Part shown: piece after piece, positions 1 through 6,889 of the stretch
How the letters are laid out: every line of letters begins with the position of its first letter
How positions within the stretch are numbered: the stretch's first letter is position 1
IMG/VR virus record: IMGVR_UViG_3300028925_008836
Span: 1 to 23,492 of that record
Length of the DNA stretch: 23,492 nt
Direction: 5' to 3' (one strand)
From: a virus
Translations under genes and position numbers: made by a program
The notes under the pieces: model-generated
Told to the model about the DNA's origin: nothing
Seen by the model: the letters and a program-made list of their open reading frames with translations, nothing else
The model's database searches: none

Positions 1-1760
1 GGTATTCCGATCAGTTCCATCATCTGCCTGTGCAGTAATGGGAGGTCATACATATTTGGAGCCTGCTGTGCTAGTTGCAAGGCAGCTTGATACTGCATAA
101 TCCGTTGAGCCATAGATGAGGCGTTGGGATCCGACACAGGTACTATGTCAATACGATCATCGAAGTCTTCCGCCTTGATACCCTCACCAGCATCTGTTTC
201 GTATGGATAGTCAGGGGTTGTATAGTCAGCAATGATCCTTGCAAGAATTTTATATTCCTGTTTTAAGCTGGCATGTATCCTTGCCTGTATAGCAGACTGC
301 ACCTTCATGGCACGTTCCATGATTGCAAGAGTGGTCCCAACAGGAGCATCTTGGTTCATGTCTGCTACTTTGAAATCAGCCATTGACGCAAAGCGTCTAC
401 CTTCTTCTACAATGTTTTGAAGTAACTGATACAAGACCTGAGAAGGTTCCTTATACGGAAGGAAAGTGATATTGTCACGGATGACACCACCCGGCACATC
501 CACGTCCCGAAATTCTCCGGGCATGATTGGGGTGTCGTCTCCTTTGATTCTGAGTCCACGAGTCTTTAAGCCTCCGGGTAGGTTGGATAGTGTACCTGCA
601 TCAACCAGTTGTCTGAGCAAACTAGTGGCAGACTTGGCTAGTCCTCCAACCATATGGATCAAGCCAAGGTTGTAGAATCCTATACCGGGAACGTAGCCAT
701 AGTGTACGAAGTGTTGTTTCTTGGTCCTATGTTCGTCCTCTTCGTCCCAGTTTCTGTAGATAGACAGAATTGTATCACTAGATTTATCTATCGTGATAAC
801 ATAAGGCAGTGCAACGCCATCGTCGTCTTCAAATCCCACCAAGTCTGCATCAACATGCATCTCAAGTAGTTGATGACGATCTTCTTTGTCATATGACGGT
901 TTCACCCCACCAATATCATTAAACTTATCAGTGATAGGATTATCTTGGATAAATCCCGTTTGCAACTCTATATCACGGTAAAATCCACTGACTTGTAGTT
1001 TTTTAATCTGATTTGTACTGCGATTCATCACATGGGTATAACGCTCTGCCTGTTCTAAGTCCGCTTCGTTATATGCAACCACAAAATCTTCTGCGGGTAC
1101 AAACATGGAAGTCGGTCTGCCCAAGGATGGGTCATAGTAGATCTTTCTGAATGCACTACCGGCTAATGGTAGGCTGAACAACAGTTTTTCTGTTTCTGAT
1201 CTGTATTCAGTCATAACTTCAAGAAGCTGGTAGTTCATGTATTCTTGAACACGTTTCGCTTGGTCCATGCGCTCTTGAGTCTGTAAGCCCCAGCATTGAG
1301 TCTTTACCGGACCCTTAGCTGGCATAATCTCCTGAATCGTTTGACTCTGGAATCTGACTACAGCTTCAGATAGCATAGGGTGGAATACACCACAAGCTCC
1401 CGACCAAGGAGTTGTGCGCTCTTCAATCGTCAAGCCTAGCTGGTCTAGTCCTTCTTCGTAGGTTTGCTCCCAGTCGCCTCTGCTATTTTTATCAGAGTCG
1501 AACTTTCCAACGAGGTCTACTGCAAGAGTACGGAGTTCATCATCATCCATGATCTCCGCTAGATTGCTTTCAAAATTAACCTCTGGCATTCCTTCATCGG
1601 AGGTGGGATCGAAATCAATTTCAATACCGCCATCTTCGAGTTCGGTAACCAGTGAGTCTTCTGGCACCATCCCCTCTTCTTCGACGACTACGAGTCCTTC
1701 TGGACCCATATCAAAATCATCTTGGTTGAGGAGACTGCCTAGGGGTTTATCTACCGCCAT
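1..1760 (-). CDS. Portal protein, C-terminus beyond the left edge
   Basis: An open frame of 586 codons starts at ATG 1760 and is still open at base 1. The portal forms the dodecameric ring at the capsid vertex through which DNA is packaged and ejected. The first ~70 residues are very acidic and low in complexity. They are followed by a typical portal core: TPWSGACGVFHPMLSEAVVR and FQSQTIQEIMPAKGPVKTQ, then SLPLAGSAFRKIYYDPSLGR, PAEDFVVAY, and a later FVHYGYVPGIGFYNLGLIHM followed by GGLAKSATSLLRQLVDAGTL. These match portals of P22-like and many marine podovirus-type phages as I recall them (family recognition, not a search). It lies 57 bp downstream of terL on the same strand, the usual terL-portal order. 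The frame was read by hand because it has no stop inside the window. Confidence 0.9.
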   Translation of the reverse strand, partial: MAVDKPLGSLLNQDDFDMGPEGLVVVEEEGMVPEDSLVTELEDGGIEIDFDPTSDEGMPEVNFESNLAEIMDDDELRTLAVDLVGKFDSDKNSRGDWEQTYEEGLDQLGLTIEERTTPWSGACGVFHPMLSEAVVRFQSQTIQEIMPAKGPVKTQCWGLQTQERMDQAKRVQEYMNYQLLEVMTEYRSETEKLLFSLPLAGSAFRKIYYDPSLGRPTSMFVPAEDFVVAYNEADLEQAERYTHVMNRSTNQIKKLQVSGFYRDIELQTGFIQDNPITDKFNDIGGVKPSYDKEDRHQLLEMHVDADLVGFEDDDGVALPYVITIDKSSDTILSIYRNWDEEDEHRTKKQHFVHYGYVPGIGFYNLGLIHMVGGLAKSATSLLRQLVDAGTLSNLPGGLKTRGLRIKGDDTPIMPGEFRDVDVPGGVIRDNITFLPYKEPSQVLYQLLQNIVEEGRRFASMADFKVADMNQDAPVGTTLAIMERAMKVQSAIQARIHASLKQEYKILARIIADYTTPDYPYETDAGEGIKAEDFDDRIDIVPVSDPNASSMAQRIMQYQAALQLAQQAPNMYDLPLLHRQMMELIGI

Positions 1761-1816
1761 CTACACCTTCTTTGATTTAAGCGCCTTAAACACTATGCCA
1801 GCATAACACCTTATAG

Positions 1817-3283
1817 TCAATAATAGTCAGCTTTTCTCATCGGCAATAAATCATCCCAAGGCTCATCACTGTCTAGATTTATGAAGCCACCTTGCCGAAA
1901 TCTGAGCAATGCCTGTGTAGATGAATCTACTAGATCATCATGATCTCCGGTAGGAAACGCAGCAAATTGCTCCACTACTTCTTCTGCCCACCTTTTCTTG
2001 GGTGCCCACACACGACCACTGTGAAAGAGGTCTGATACAGCATTTACTCTAGCGATCTTATCCTTACCCCTGCCGGGCGTATATTCTGCCACTGGTATAC
2101 CTATTCTTCTTAGTTCAAAGATCAATGGGCTTCCAGCAGCCTTTGCTTCGACAATACACGCGTCAGGTTCGTACTCTTTGTACATCTCATAGGCGCGTTG
2201 CTTTAGATCTGGAAATTCTAACCGTTCCTGCAATGCATCCAATAAAATTATGTTCGCTTCTTTGTCTTCTGTATAGAACACACCCCAAGTTGTGCAAGCA
2301 CTGTAGTCAGCAGTTTCTTTCGCCAAGAAAGCTGTGTCCCATGATTGAATAATAAACTCACAGTCAGGGGGATCTTTTTTCTCCCAGTCCTTCCACCACT
2401 CACGTTTGATGATGGCACCCTCTTCAGACGTAGGATCCTGCTGATACTGGGCACTCCACTTACCAAGGGGTAGCTCTGCTCTCAATGCTTCGAGTTGATC
2501 TAACGGCCAGAAGCCCGGCCATAACGGTTTTCCACTAGGAAGGATGGCAGGCAGTTCAATTATTTCCCACTCGTCACTACCACCCCTTTCTACAGATGCT
2601 TTCAAAATGCTTCCCGTTAAATCTTTCTTTGACCAACGAGTCATCACCAAGCAGATCGCACCACCGGGCTGTAATCTCTGACGTGGACCTGACGTATACC
2701 ATTCATAGGTCTTGTTATAAACAGAGGGATCGTTTTGTGCGGCTTCCTGTTCAGAATGTGGGTCATCCACGATCAGGATGTCTGCGCCCTTACCTGTTAC
2801 AGCACCACCTACACCAATAGCAAAGTAATCACCACCCTTGTTCGTGTTCCAACGACCAGCCGCTTTCGAGTCCGCACTCAGCTTCACCCCTGAAAATATC
2901 TTTTCATAGTCTTGGGATCCAACCAAGTTACGAACCTTACGACCGAAACCCACTGCAAGCTCTGCTGTATGCGCTGTCTGGATCACCTTCTTATCTGGAA
3001 ACTTTCCCAAGTACCAAGCAGGAAACAAATGCGAAGCAAATTCTGACTTGGTGTGTCGTGGGGGCATGTTGATGATCAGTCTCTTCAGTTCACCCTTGGC
3101 AATACGATTAAACGCATCTGCCATCACTCTATGGTGATCCCCTTCAATAAAGGCAGGCCATACTTCCTTAACAAATGCAAGGAAATCATCATGCGAATCC
3201 TCGCGAACCTTAGCTTCGTTCAGTTCCTCAATCAGTTGAAGGATCTGACGTTGCTTCTCAAGCGGAAGTGCTTCAAGGTTCAT
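1817..3283 (-). CDS. terL: Terminase large subunit
   Basis: This is the 488-aa motor and nuclease that packages phage DNA into the procapsid. The ATPase half shows a Walker A-like loop PPRHTKS (74-80), a Walker B ILIVDD (169-174) and the coupling-type motif VMTRW (213-217). QQDP (281-284) is typical of the linker region. The RNase H-like nuclease half shows SWDTA (Asp316), VEAK (Glu379) and DHDD (447-450), the expected acidic triad. Length is normal for the family and the frame is intact. The ATG at 3283 has AGGA eight bases upstream and overlaps the preceding 37-aa frame by 11 bp, suggesting coupling. The probable small subunit is not next to it but about 7 kb away at 10112-10549. Confidence 0.96.
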   Translation of the reverse strand: MNLEALPLEKQRQILQLIEELNEAKVREDSHDDFLAFVKEVWPAFIEGDHHRVMADAFNRIAKGELKRLIINMPPRHTKSEFASHLFPAWYLGKFPDKKVIQTAHTAELAVGFGRKVRNLVGSQDYEKIFSGVKLSADSKAAGRWNTNKGGDYFAIGVGGAVTGKGADILIVDDPHSEQEAAQNDPSVYNKTYEWYTSGPRQRLQPGGAICLVMTRWSKKDLTGSILKASVERGGSDEWEIIELPAILPSGKPLWPGFWPLDQLEALRAELPLGKWSAQYQQDPTSEEGAIIKREWWKDWEKKDPPDCEFIIQSWDTAFLAKETADYSACTTWGVFYTEDKEANIILLDALQERLEFPDLKQRAYEMYKEYEPDACIVEAKAAGSPLIFELRRIGIPVAEYTPGRGKDKIARVNAVSDLFHSGRVWAPKKRWAEEVVEQFAAFPTGDHDDLVDSSTQALLRFRQGGFINLDSDEPWDDLLPMRKADYY

Positions 3284-3386
3284 TCACGCATTCCTGATTA
3301 TATGATTGATTGCCCCACCAGCATTGATGGATACTCCCGACACAGGACATAGATGCAAGAACTACCAACAAAACAAACAACTTCAT
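3273..3386 (-). CDS. 37-aa secreted or lipoprotein-like peptide
   Basis: This short frame lies between two overlapping genes. Its ATG (3386-3384) overlaps the TGA of the 73-aa gene in an ATGA junction, and its end overlaps the terL start by 11 bp, so it fits the coupled late operon exactly. The product starts MKLFVLLVVLASMSC: a Lys, then a hydrophobic core, then a Cys at 15. This resembles a bacterial signal peptide or a loose lipobox, although the residues before Cys do not match the canonical pattern. The rest is short, polar and has two more Cys. Function is unknown. An o-spanin-like or superinfection-exclusion lipopeptide would be a guess only. Confidence 0.6.
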   Translation of the reverse strand: MKLFVLLVVLASMSCVGSIHQCWWGNQSYNQECVNEP

Positions 3387-3604
3387 CCCAGAACAACATC
3401 CTCATATTGAGCCTCTATCCATACTTTCGCACCACAAGACAACGGTTTATCCGGAGAATAGACCACCCTTGAAGGACCACCGATAGTAACATGCGTCGCA
3501 TACTCATTGCTTTTATATGTCTTCACTGTAATTACGGGCTCCCGTTCTCCAGTCTTTGCATTACTGCGTACCTTATGCTGGTTAATATGGATCTTAGCTT
3601 TCAT
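3383..3604 (-). CDS. Conserved phage protein of unknown function (73 aa)
   Basis: A small, beta-rich looking protein with a basic N-terminus (KAKIHINQHKVRSN). It carries the stretches EPVITVKTYKSN and PSRVVYSPDKPLSCGAKVWI, which I recall from many environmental tailed-phage genomes next to the terminase, always as an uncharacterised protein. The ATG at 3604 overlaps the stop of the 91-aa gene (ATGA), and its own TGA overlaps the start of the 37-aa gene. It is therefore part of the terminase operon and is probably expressed late. No catalytic motif, signal peptide or membrane segment is visible. One Cys (in LSCGA) is present. Confidence 0.75.
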   Translation of the reverse strand: MKAKIHINQHKVRSNAKTGEREPVITVKTYKSNEYATHVTIGGPSRVVYSPDKPLSCGAKVWIEAQYEDVVLG

Positions 3605-3876
3605 TCCGCTTCAGACATTTTAATCAGAAAGGCAGGAGTCTTTTCACCATGCCAACCACCAAGTTGGTTGTAATAATAATGATCCAACGCCTCCTCATGC
3701 GTTAACCCGTCCTCACTTATCAGTTTCGCGATTACTTTTTCGCGATCATACACCACAATTGGCTCGTCTATGCCAAATCGTTCCAATATTCCCAAGATAC
3801 AATCATCGAACCCGTCCATAATTAGAGCGTCTTCTGCGCCTAGGTCGGTCAAAGTCTCTGTCAACGTCCGATTCAT
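3601..3876 (-). CDS. Conserved phage protein of unknown function (91 aa)
   Basis: The protein contains DGFDDCILGILERFG, PIVVYDREKVIAKL, THEEALDHYYYNQLGGWHGE and TPAFL in order. I recognise this pattern as a widespread small phage protein of unknown function with an acidic FDDC motif and a GAW/GGW-GE-TP ending. The start at 3876 is preceded by AGAGGGGA, a strong ribosome binding site. An internal Met at residue 20 would reduce the 74-bp overlap with the gene before it but has no good binding site, so the upstream ATG is preferred. It is coupled by ATGA to the 73-aa gene downstream. The role is unknown; its place beside terL suggests packaging or late regulation (inference). Confidence 0.75.
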   Translation of the reverse strand: MNRTLTETLTDLGAEDALIMDGFDDCILGILERFGIDEPIVVYDREKVIAKLISEDGLTHEEALDHYYYNQLGGWHGEKTPAFLIKMSEAE

Positions 3877-4168
3877 ATTCCCCTCTCTCTATTACAATGT
3901 GAGCCAAACTATACCACAAATCACTATTACCCGGATACCCCAGTTTCGCAAGGTACTCCTCCAGTATTACATCAGAACTCTTTCCGATTACCCTGATTTT
4001 TGTGGGACTACCCCAGCGAACAAAATAATCCGGATATTTATCAACCAGTTCGTCTGCACTAAAAGAAATATCTTTAGGATGCCGCTGTAGGGCACTCCTC
4101 TTCTTTGCTATTAGGTAAACCCTAACAGCCTCGTCTAGCACAGTTTCAAGATCCGGTAAGTCATCCAC
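3803..4168 (-). CDS. Unknown basic-tailed protein, first gene of the terminase operon
   Basis: An open frame of 121 codons from GTG 4168. It has an acidic, helical N-terminus (DDLPDLETVLDEAVRVYLIA), a middle with SADELVDKYPDYFVRWGSP, and an Arg-rich tail (DRPRRRRRSN) that overlaps the next gene by 74 bp. The N-terminal two thirds look like real protein. The tail may be partly dictated by the overlap. The start is uncertain: GTG 4168 has no ribosome binding site and lies only 5 bp from a possible -10 hexamer, so translation could begin at GTG 4141 or from a leaderless message. No family is recognised. The basic tail could bind nucleic acid (inference). Confidence 0.55.
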   Translation of the reverse strand: MDDLPDLETVLDEAVRVYLIAKKRSALQRHPKDISFSADELVDKYPDYFVRWGSPTKIRVIGKSSDVILEEYLAKLGYPGNSDLWYSLAHIVIERGEYESDVDRDFDRPRRRRRSNYGRVR

Positions 4169-4173
4169 GATCT

Positions 4174-4203
4174 AATATACCCTATATAGCCCAAAATTTG
4201 CAA
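4174..4203 (-). promoter_or_regulatory. Possible late promoter for the portal/terminase operon
   Basis: On the minus strand TTGCAA (4203-4198) and TATATT (4179-4174) are separated by 18 bp at the head of the leftward block. The stretch 4169-4400 between the two divergent gene sets is otherwise gene-free and rich in A/T tracts, with two similar TGGGCTAT words on the minus strand. At 4321-4337 lies a direct repeat of GACATCGT after TTGACA on the plus strand, without a good -10. It may belong to the promoter of the plus genes. The call is weak. Confidence 0.35.
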
Positions 4204-4400
4204 AAAAATTTTCAAGATAAAAGGCATAGCCCATTTTTTAGTGATATAACGAGCAAAACAATGTTTTTGGGTTAGGGAAAAAAAATTCGCGAAAAAGGGG
4301 TGGTCCCCCCTACTACCCTGTTGACATCGTGACATCGTTAATGGAGCTTTAGGACATGAGGGAAACACAACGTTTTCCATACTATTCTAGGAGCAACATC

Positions 4401-4625
4401 ATGGACTACTTGCAACATATCATTCAAGCCTTTCATTCAGAGTTAGTTGTTAACATTGTTTATCATAACAAGGTAAGCAAGTCAGGGCGTCAGGATCAAC
4501 GCAGGAAAGTTGAGTGTAGGGTTACAGGTTTTGATTCTACTAAAGACTTCTTTCGTATCACAACAACAGACGGAAAATATCGGACCTTGCGATATGAAGG
4601 AGTAAGATCAGTAACATTTAAATAG
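4401..4625 (+). CDS. Small unknown protein (74 aa)
   Basis: The start at ATG 4401 is preceded by AGGAGC seven bases upstream. An in-frame ATG at 4356 would add 15 residues and also has a weak GGA nearby, so the longer form is possible. The protein begins MDYLQHIIQAFHSELVVNI and ends FRITTTDGKYRTLRYEGVRS, a short beta-rich end resembling small WYL-like or Sm-like folds. That is only an impression. It has many Lys/Arg around SGRQDQRRKVECR, which could bind nucleic acid. It is the first of three plus-strand genes separated by conserved hairpins and is likely early, because it diverges from the packaging genes. Confidence 0.65.
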   Translation: MDYLQHIIQAFHSELVVNIVYHNKVSKSGRQDQRRKVECRVTGFDSTKDFFRITTTDGKYRTLRYEGVRSVTFK

Positions 4626-4631
4626 GCAACC

Positions 4632-4658
4632 TAGGGGCTGGCACTTCGCCAGCCCCTA
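4632..4658 (+). promoter_or_regulatory. Intergenic hairpin A (covarying pair with 4968-4994)
   Basis: A perfect 11-bp stem, TAGGGGCTGGC / GCCAGCCCCTA, with a 5-nt ACTTC loop. It lies just after the stop of the first plus gene. No T-run follows, so it is not a standard terminator. It could stabilise or cut the mRNA, or be a factor-dependent stop. The second copy differs by a C:G to G:C swap that keeps the stem. Confidence 0.7.
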
Positions 4659-4685
4659 CCATGCAGGACAACAGGAGCGAGTAAG

Positions 4686-4961
4686 ATGAGTAACTACCCC
4701 GACGGATGTAACGGACCAGAGGAACACACGTGGTCATGGAATAACGAACATGACGTTGAGCAGTGGGACGACGAAGCTAACGCAATCGTAATGAAGAATC
4801 TTCCCAATGCTTCGGAAGAGCTTCAGCAGGAATACAAAGAATCCTTCTACGATGCTGGGCCAGAGGATGGCGAGGGGATTGCTGAAGAGGAGCTTGAGAA
4901 GCATTGGATGCACTACAAGCTCACCCCTCTCATGAAGGAGTCCATTGGCTTCGGGAAGTAA
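4686..4961 (+). CDS. Acidic unknown protein (91 aa)
   Basis: A strongly acidic protein with a Trp-rich start (EEHTWSWNNEHDVEQWDDEA) and a helical, Glu-rich centre (ASEELQQEYKESFYDAG, GIAEEELEKHW). The ATG at 4686 follows AGGAGCGAGTAAG, a good ribosome binding site. The same AGTAAGATGA start context occurs at the next gene. It is flanked on both sides by the two matched hairpins. No family, signal peptide or membrane segment is recognised. The high negative charge would suit a DNA-mimic or inhibitor protein of the type phages use early against host enzymes, but nothing in the sequence proves this. Confidence 0.65.
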   Translation: MSNYPDGCNGPEEHTWSWNNEHDVEQWDDEANAIVMKNLPNASEELQQEYKESFYDAGPEDGEGIAEEELEKHWMHYKLTPLMKESIGFGK

Positions 4962-4967
4962 GTAACC

Positions 4968-4994
4968 TAGGGGGTGGCACTTCGCCACCCCCTA
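4968..4994 (+). promoter_or_regulatory. Intergenic hairpin B (covarying pair with 4632-4658)
   Basis: An 11-bp perfect stem, TAGGGGGTGGC / GCCACCCCCTA, with the same ACTTC loop as hairpin A. It differs from A only by one compensatory base pair, and it is likewise followed by TACCATG and then a ribosome binding site. No T-run follows. Confidence 0.7.
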
Positions 4995-5021
4995 CCATGA
5001 AGTACTAGGGAGACAAGTAAG

Positions 5022-5252
5022 ATGATTGATTCAGAGATACGCCGTATCAAAAAAGGCATAGCAGATATGGAAAAATTCTACACCGAAGAGTTGGATGAAG
5101 TTGTGGTCAACTTGAAAGCTGTGAAGGTATCGTTGGAAGAGTGTCGGGCTGACCATCAAGAAGCATTGAGGTTGCTCGCACAGTGCGAGAGTGAGAGAAG
5201 GATAGCAGTGGCACAAGTTGCACACTTCAAAGAAGTACTCGCTAGGAAGTAA
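5022..5252 (+). CDS. Coiled-coil protein (76 aa)
   Basis: Nearly the whole protein has a heptad-like pattern of hydrophobic residues in a charged helix: IRRIKKGIADMEKFYTEEL, VVVNLKAVKVSLEECRADH, ALRLLAQCESERRIAVAQV. It is therefore probably a dimeric or trimeric coiled coil. The ATG at 5022 follows AGGGAGACAAGTAAG, a good binding site. It is the last gene of the three-gene plus cassette and is followed by a strong UUCG terminator. There is no recognised family and no membrane segment. Possible roles range from structural adapter to regulator; none can be chosen from sequence alone. Confidence 0.65.
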   Translation: MIDSEIRRIKKGIADMEKFYTEELDEVVVNLKAVKVSLEECRADHQEALRLLAQCESERRIAVAQVAHFKEVLARK

Positions 5253-5270
5253 GTATCGCTAGTAAACAGA

Positions 5271-5303
5271 GGGAGGGTAGCTTCGGCTACTCTCCCTTTT
5301 TTT
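5271..5303 (+). terminator. Rho-independent terminator with UUCG loop
   Basis: Stem GGGAGGGTAGC / GCTACTCTCCC (11 bp, one G-T pair) around TTCG, then seven T. It closes the plus-strand cassette 4401-5252. Confidence 0.92.
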
Positions 5304-5393
5304 GTGCCCATCCCACAGATTACTCTAATTCTAAGCCATCCTAAGACACTTCGTCTACCTTCCTAATGCCATAGCATCACTAGCTTTTATACC

Positions 5394-5422
5394 TTGAATG
5401 CCTTGTGCCATTGTGCTATCTT
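5394..5422 (+). promoter_or_regulatory. Sigma-70-like promoter of the candidate small RNA
   Basis: TTGAAT (5394-5399), a 17-bp spacer and TATCTT (5417-5422), with TGTGC directly before the -10 (TGn-like extension). A start near 5429 is predicted. No protein-coding frame of convincing quality follows, only the folded RNA at 5429-5519. The 90 bp before it (5304-5393) hold nothing I can recognise. Confidence 0.65.
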
Positions 5423-5428
5423 ATGTGG

Positions 5429-5519
5429 TCAGACCTCCCGGCTAGACTGGGTTGGATGCTAGTTAACTTGGTAAGCGAAGACCTAAGTGCTAGTGTTCAA
5501 CCCACTCTAGTTTTTTTTT
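5429..5519 (+). ncRNA. Candidate phage small RNA, about 90 nt, ending in a T9 terminator
   Basis: The 5' end is single-stranded looking and contains ACCTCCC. An outer stem follows: CTAGA (5442-5446) with TCTAG (5506-5510), a C-C mismatch, then TGGGTTG (5448-5454) with CAACCCA (5498-5504). Inside, ACTTGGT (5465-5471) can pair with ACCTAAGT (5481-5488) around an AAGCGAAG loop, and CTAG pairs with CTAG outside that. The outer stem is directly followed by nine T (5511-5519), so the fold is also the terminator. With its own promoter just upstream this is a complete transcription unit without an ORF. It is not a tRNA: no acceptor/T-arm geometry fits. Function unknown; an antisense or ribosome-binding-site-pairing RNA is one idea. 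Confidence 0.6.
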
Positions 5520-5591
5520 GTCTTGGATCCAGCGGCTGCTGCCGGATAAGCTGGCCGAAATTTTTAGGGAGGCGCGAGCGTTAGCGAGCGA

Positions 5592-5643
5592 GGTACGGGC
5601 GCGGGCGCTGGCGGCGGCGAGGTACGGGCGCTAGGTACGGGCG
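5592..5643 (+). repeat. Cluster 1 of GGTACGGGCG repeats (3 copies)
   Basis: Copies at 5592-5601, 5621-5630 and 5634-5643, preceded by GCGA, GCGA and GCTA; the last two are 13 bp apart. They sit in a GC-rich gene-free stretch (5520-5688) that also has the near-palindrome CGCGAGCGTTAGCGAGCG at 5573-5590. The cluster lies beyond the terminator of the minus-strand DUF932-like gene. Confidence 0.85.
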
Positions 5644-5688
5644 CAAGAGGCAGGCCGATTCGGTTTCTCTTCGGTCTAATTTATGGGC

Positions 5689-5720
5689 AAAAAAAAGAGG
5701 CTGACCCGAAGGCCAGCCCC
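5689..5720 (-). terminator. Terminator of the DUF932-like gene, UUCG loop
   Basis: On the minus strand GGGGCTGGCC-TTCG-GGTCAGCCTC forms a 10-bp stem with two G-T pairs, followed by eight T (plus-strand A at 5689-5696). It is 13 bp past the stop of the 270-aa gene. Confidence 0.92.
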
Positions 5721-5732
5721 TGATTTTCTCAG

Positions 5733-6545
5733 CTAGGCTCTGATCTCTAGCTGGTCGGGATCCAGCCAACTGCCCGACTCAAAAGCTAGTTCCTTTCCTA
5801 GCTGGTGGAATTTTGACATCGAGGTCGGAAGGTCTCTGATATTTCTATCCTTTAAGATTTCCGTGGTGGCATTGTTGAAGCCCCAAAGAGTGCGCTGTTC
5901 AAATTCTTCGTGCCTAGGGTTACGGTACTCACCTAAAACTTTAGGCGCGTAACTCCAAGGCATCACGTTAGCGTCACACATCTTCACTAGAAAATCATGG
6001 GCTACCGTGTCGGATAAATCAGTAGCCTTATAAGACTCGATCACTTTCTGGTGATCGGTGTGTGCTTCCTCAATCTCACCAGCTAAACGATTAAGGCGAT
6101 CAGGTAGGACACTTTTAATATTCGTGGTGTGCATGTGACCTGTTGCGAAGTCACCCATGAAATCCATGTTGGTACAGACCATGACCACAATTCCACCAAT
6201 GATACCAGCCGACATTGATTTGTCGTGGCTGTTGCGAAGCCCGATAGATAAGTTGTAATCCTCACCTGTTGCGACATCATCACGGTCTATATTCATGACC
6301 CCGAAAAGTCTAGCCGTATCAAACATCACGTCCTCGCCTTCAACGTCAACCTTCCCACCTTCCAATGAGAATCTTTCTTGACCCACGTTCCAACCCCAAT
6401 GGTTCAAGGTCTTATACAACATGTCCAAAAATTCTCCATGTGGTAGAGGGTTATGGGTGCGTGTTGCTGGAGGTGTTGGAGTATCCCGAACCTCTTCCTC
6501 TGTGACCTTCGCCCCTCCGATAAGTGTCTGTCTTACTGTTGCCAT
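5733..6545 (-). CDS. DUF932-like phage/plasmid protein
   Basis: 270 aa; ATG 6545 follows GGGAG. The order of segments resembles the DUF932 (phage/plasmid-related, TIGR03299-like) family: a central LSIGLRNSHDKSMSAGIIGG with a following VMVCTNMDFM, then KMCDANVMPWSYAPKVLGEY, and near the end TLWGFNNATTEILKDRN. Many phages and plasmids carry such a protein. Its biochemical role is not settled and links to anti-restriction or replication are suggestions only. It is a one-gene unit with its own promoter (6616-6588) and its own UUCG terminator, divergent from the 55-aa gene. Confidence in the family is moderate; the gene itself is clear. Confidence 0.8.
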   Translation of the reverse strand: MATVRQTLIGGAKVTEEEVRDTPTPPATRTHNPLPHGEFLDMLYKTLNHWGWNVGQERFSLEGGKVDVEGEDVMFDTARLFGVMNIDRDDVATGEDYNLSIGLRNSHDKSMSAGIIGGIVVMVCTNMDFMGDFATGHMHTTNIKSVLPDRLNRLAGEIEEAHTDHQKVIESYKATDLSDTVAHDFLVKMCDANVMPWSYAPKVLGEYRNPRHEEFEQRTLWGFNNATTEILKDRNIRDLPTSMSKFHQLGKELAFESGSWLDPDQLEIRA

Positions 6546-6587
6546 CTGTTATCTCCCAGTAGGAGGCCATTCATTTGACCTGCTATA

Positions 6588-6616
6588 AATCTACTGACAA
6601 CTTATCAATTTGTCAA
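6588..6616 (-). promoter_or_regulatory. Promoter of the DUF932-like gene
   Basis: On the minus strand TTGACA (6616-6611), 17 bp, TAGATT (6593-6588), with AGCCC directly before the -35. The start would lie near 6581, giving a leader of about 35 nt with GGGAG before ATG 6545. Confidence 0.6.
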
Positions 6617-6653
6617 GGGCTAACTTATATATTTTTAAATTAAGATATAGGGC

Positions 6654-6681
6654 TTGACAAATCTATATAATGCGCTATATT
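6654..6681 (+). promoter_or_regulatory. Promoter of the 55-aa gene
   Basis: TTGACA (6654-6659), 16 bp, TATATT (6676-6681), again with GGGC just before the -35. It is back-to-back with the promoter of the DUF932-like gene, so the two genes share a 169-bp control region (6546-6714). Confidence 0.7.
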
Positions 6682-6714
6682 AATATAGTTAGTTAAGACA
6701 CTTACACGGGAGAC

Positions 6715-6882
6715 ATGATGCACGAAACAGAATTTGATCAGAAAGGATGGGAAGAAAGTATCTGGGAGCAAGTCCTAGAAGAGTTTGGATGTGATATGGA
6801 CTCTGAAAAGATGGCTCTTGCACCCTCTTGGCCTGTGATGAGAAAACGTTTTGAACAATTGAAGGAGGAGCTATCCTCATAA
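6715..6882 (+). CDS. 55-aa acidic unknown protein
   Basis: A short plus-strand gene with every expected signal: a sigma-70 promoter at 6654-6681, CGGGAGAC before two consecutive ATG codons (6715 and 6718), and a GC-rich UUCG hairpin eight bases after the TAA. The product begins MMHETEFDQKGWEESIWEQV and continues as a charged helix rich in Glu and Trp, ending MRKRFEQLKEELSS. No family, Cys motif or membrane segment is seen. As a small monocistronic gene under a strong early-type promoter, it may be a host-takeover peptide (inference). Confidence 0.7.
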   Translation: MMHETEFDQKGWEESIWEQVLEEFGCDMDSEKMALAPSWPVMRKRFEQLKEELSS

Positions 6883-6889
6883 AAAATTG

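Noticed and set aside
4135-4380. Minus-strand open frame of 81 codons across the divergent gap
   Set aside because: It runs through A/T tracts and promoter-like sequence, has no ribosome binding site and gives a low-quality protein.
5441-5510. tRNA-like look of the folded RNA (TTAACTTGGTAAGC, TTCAACCC)
   Set aside because: No 7-bp acceptor next to a T-arm, no GGTTCGA-type T-loop and no anticodon arm of the right length; a T9 run follows. A terminated small RNA explains it better.
5520-5643. Vector or assembly contamination for the GC-rich islands
   Set aside because: The same repeat recurs in four separate islands between intact phage genes, always in one orientation, which argues for a real element, though re-sequencing would settle it.
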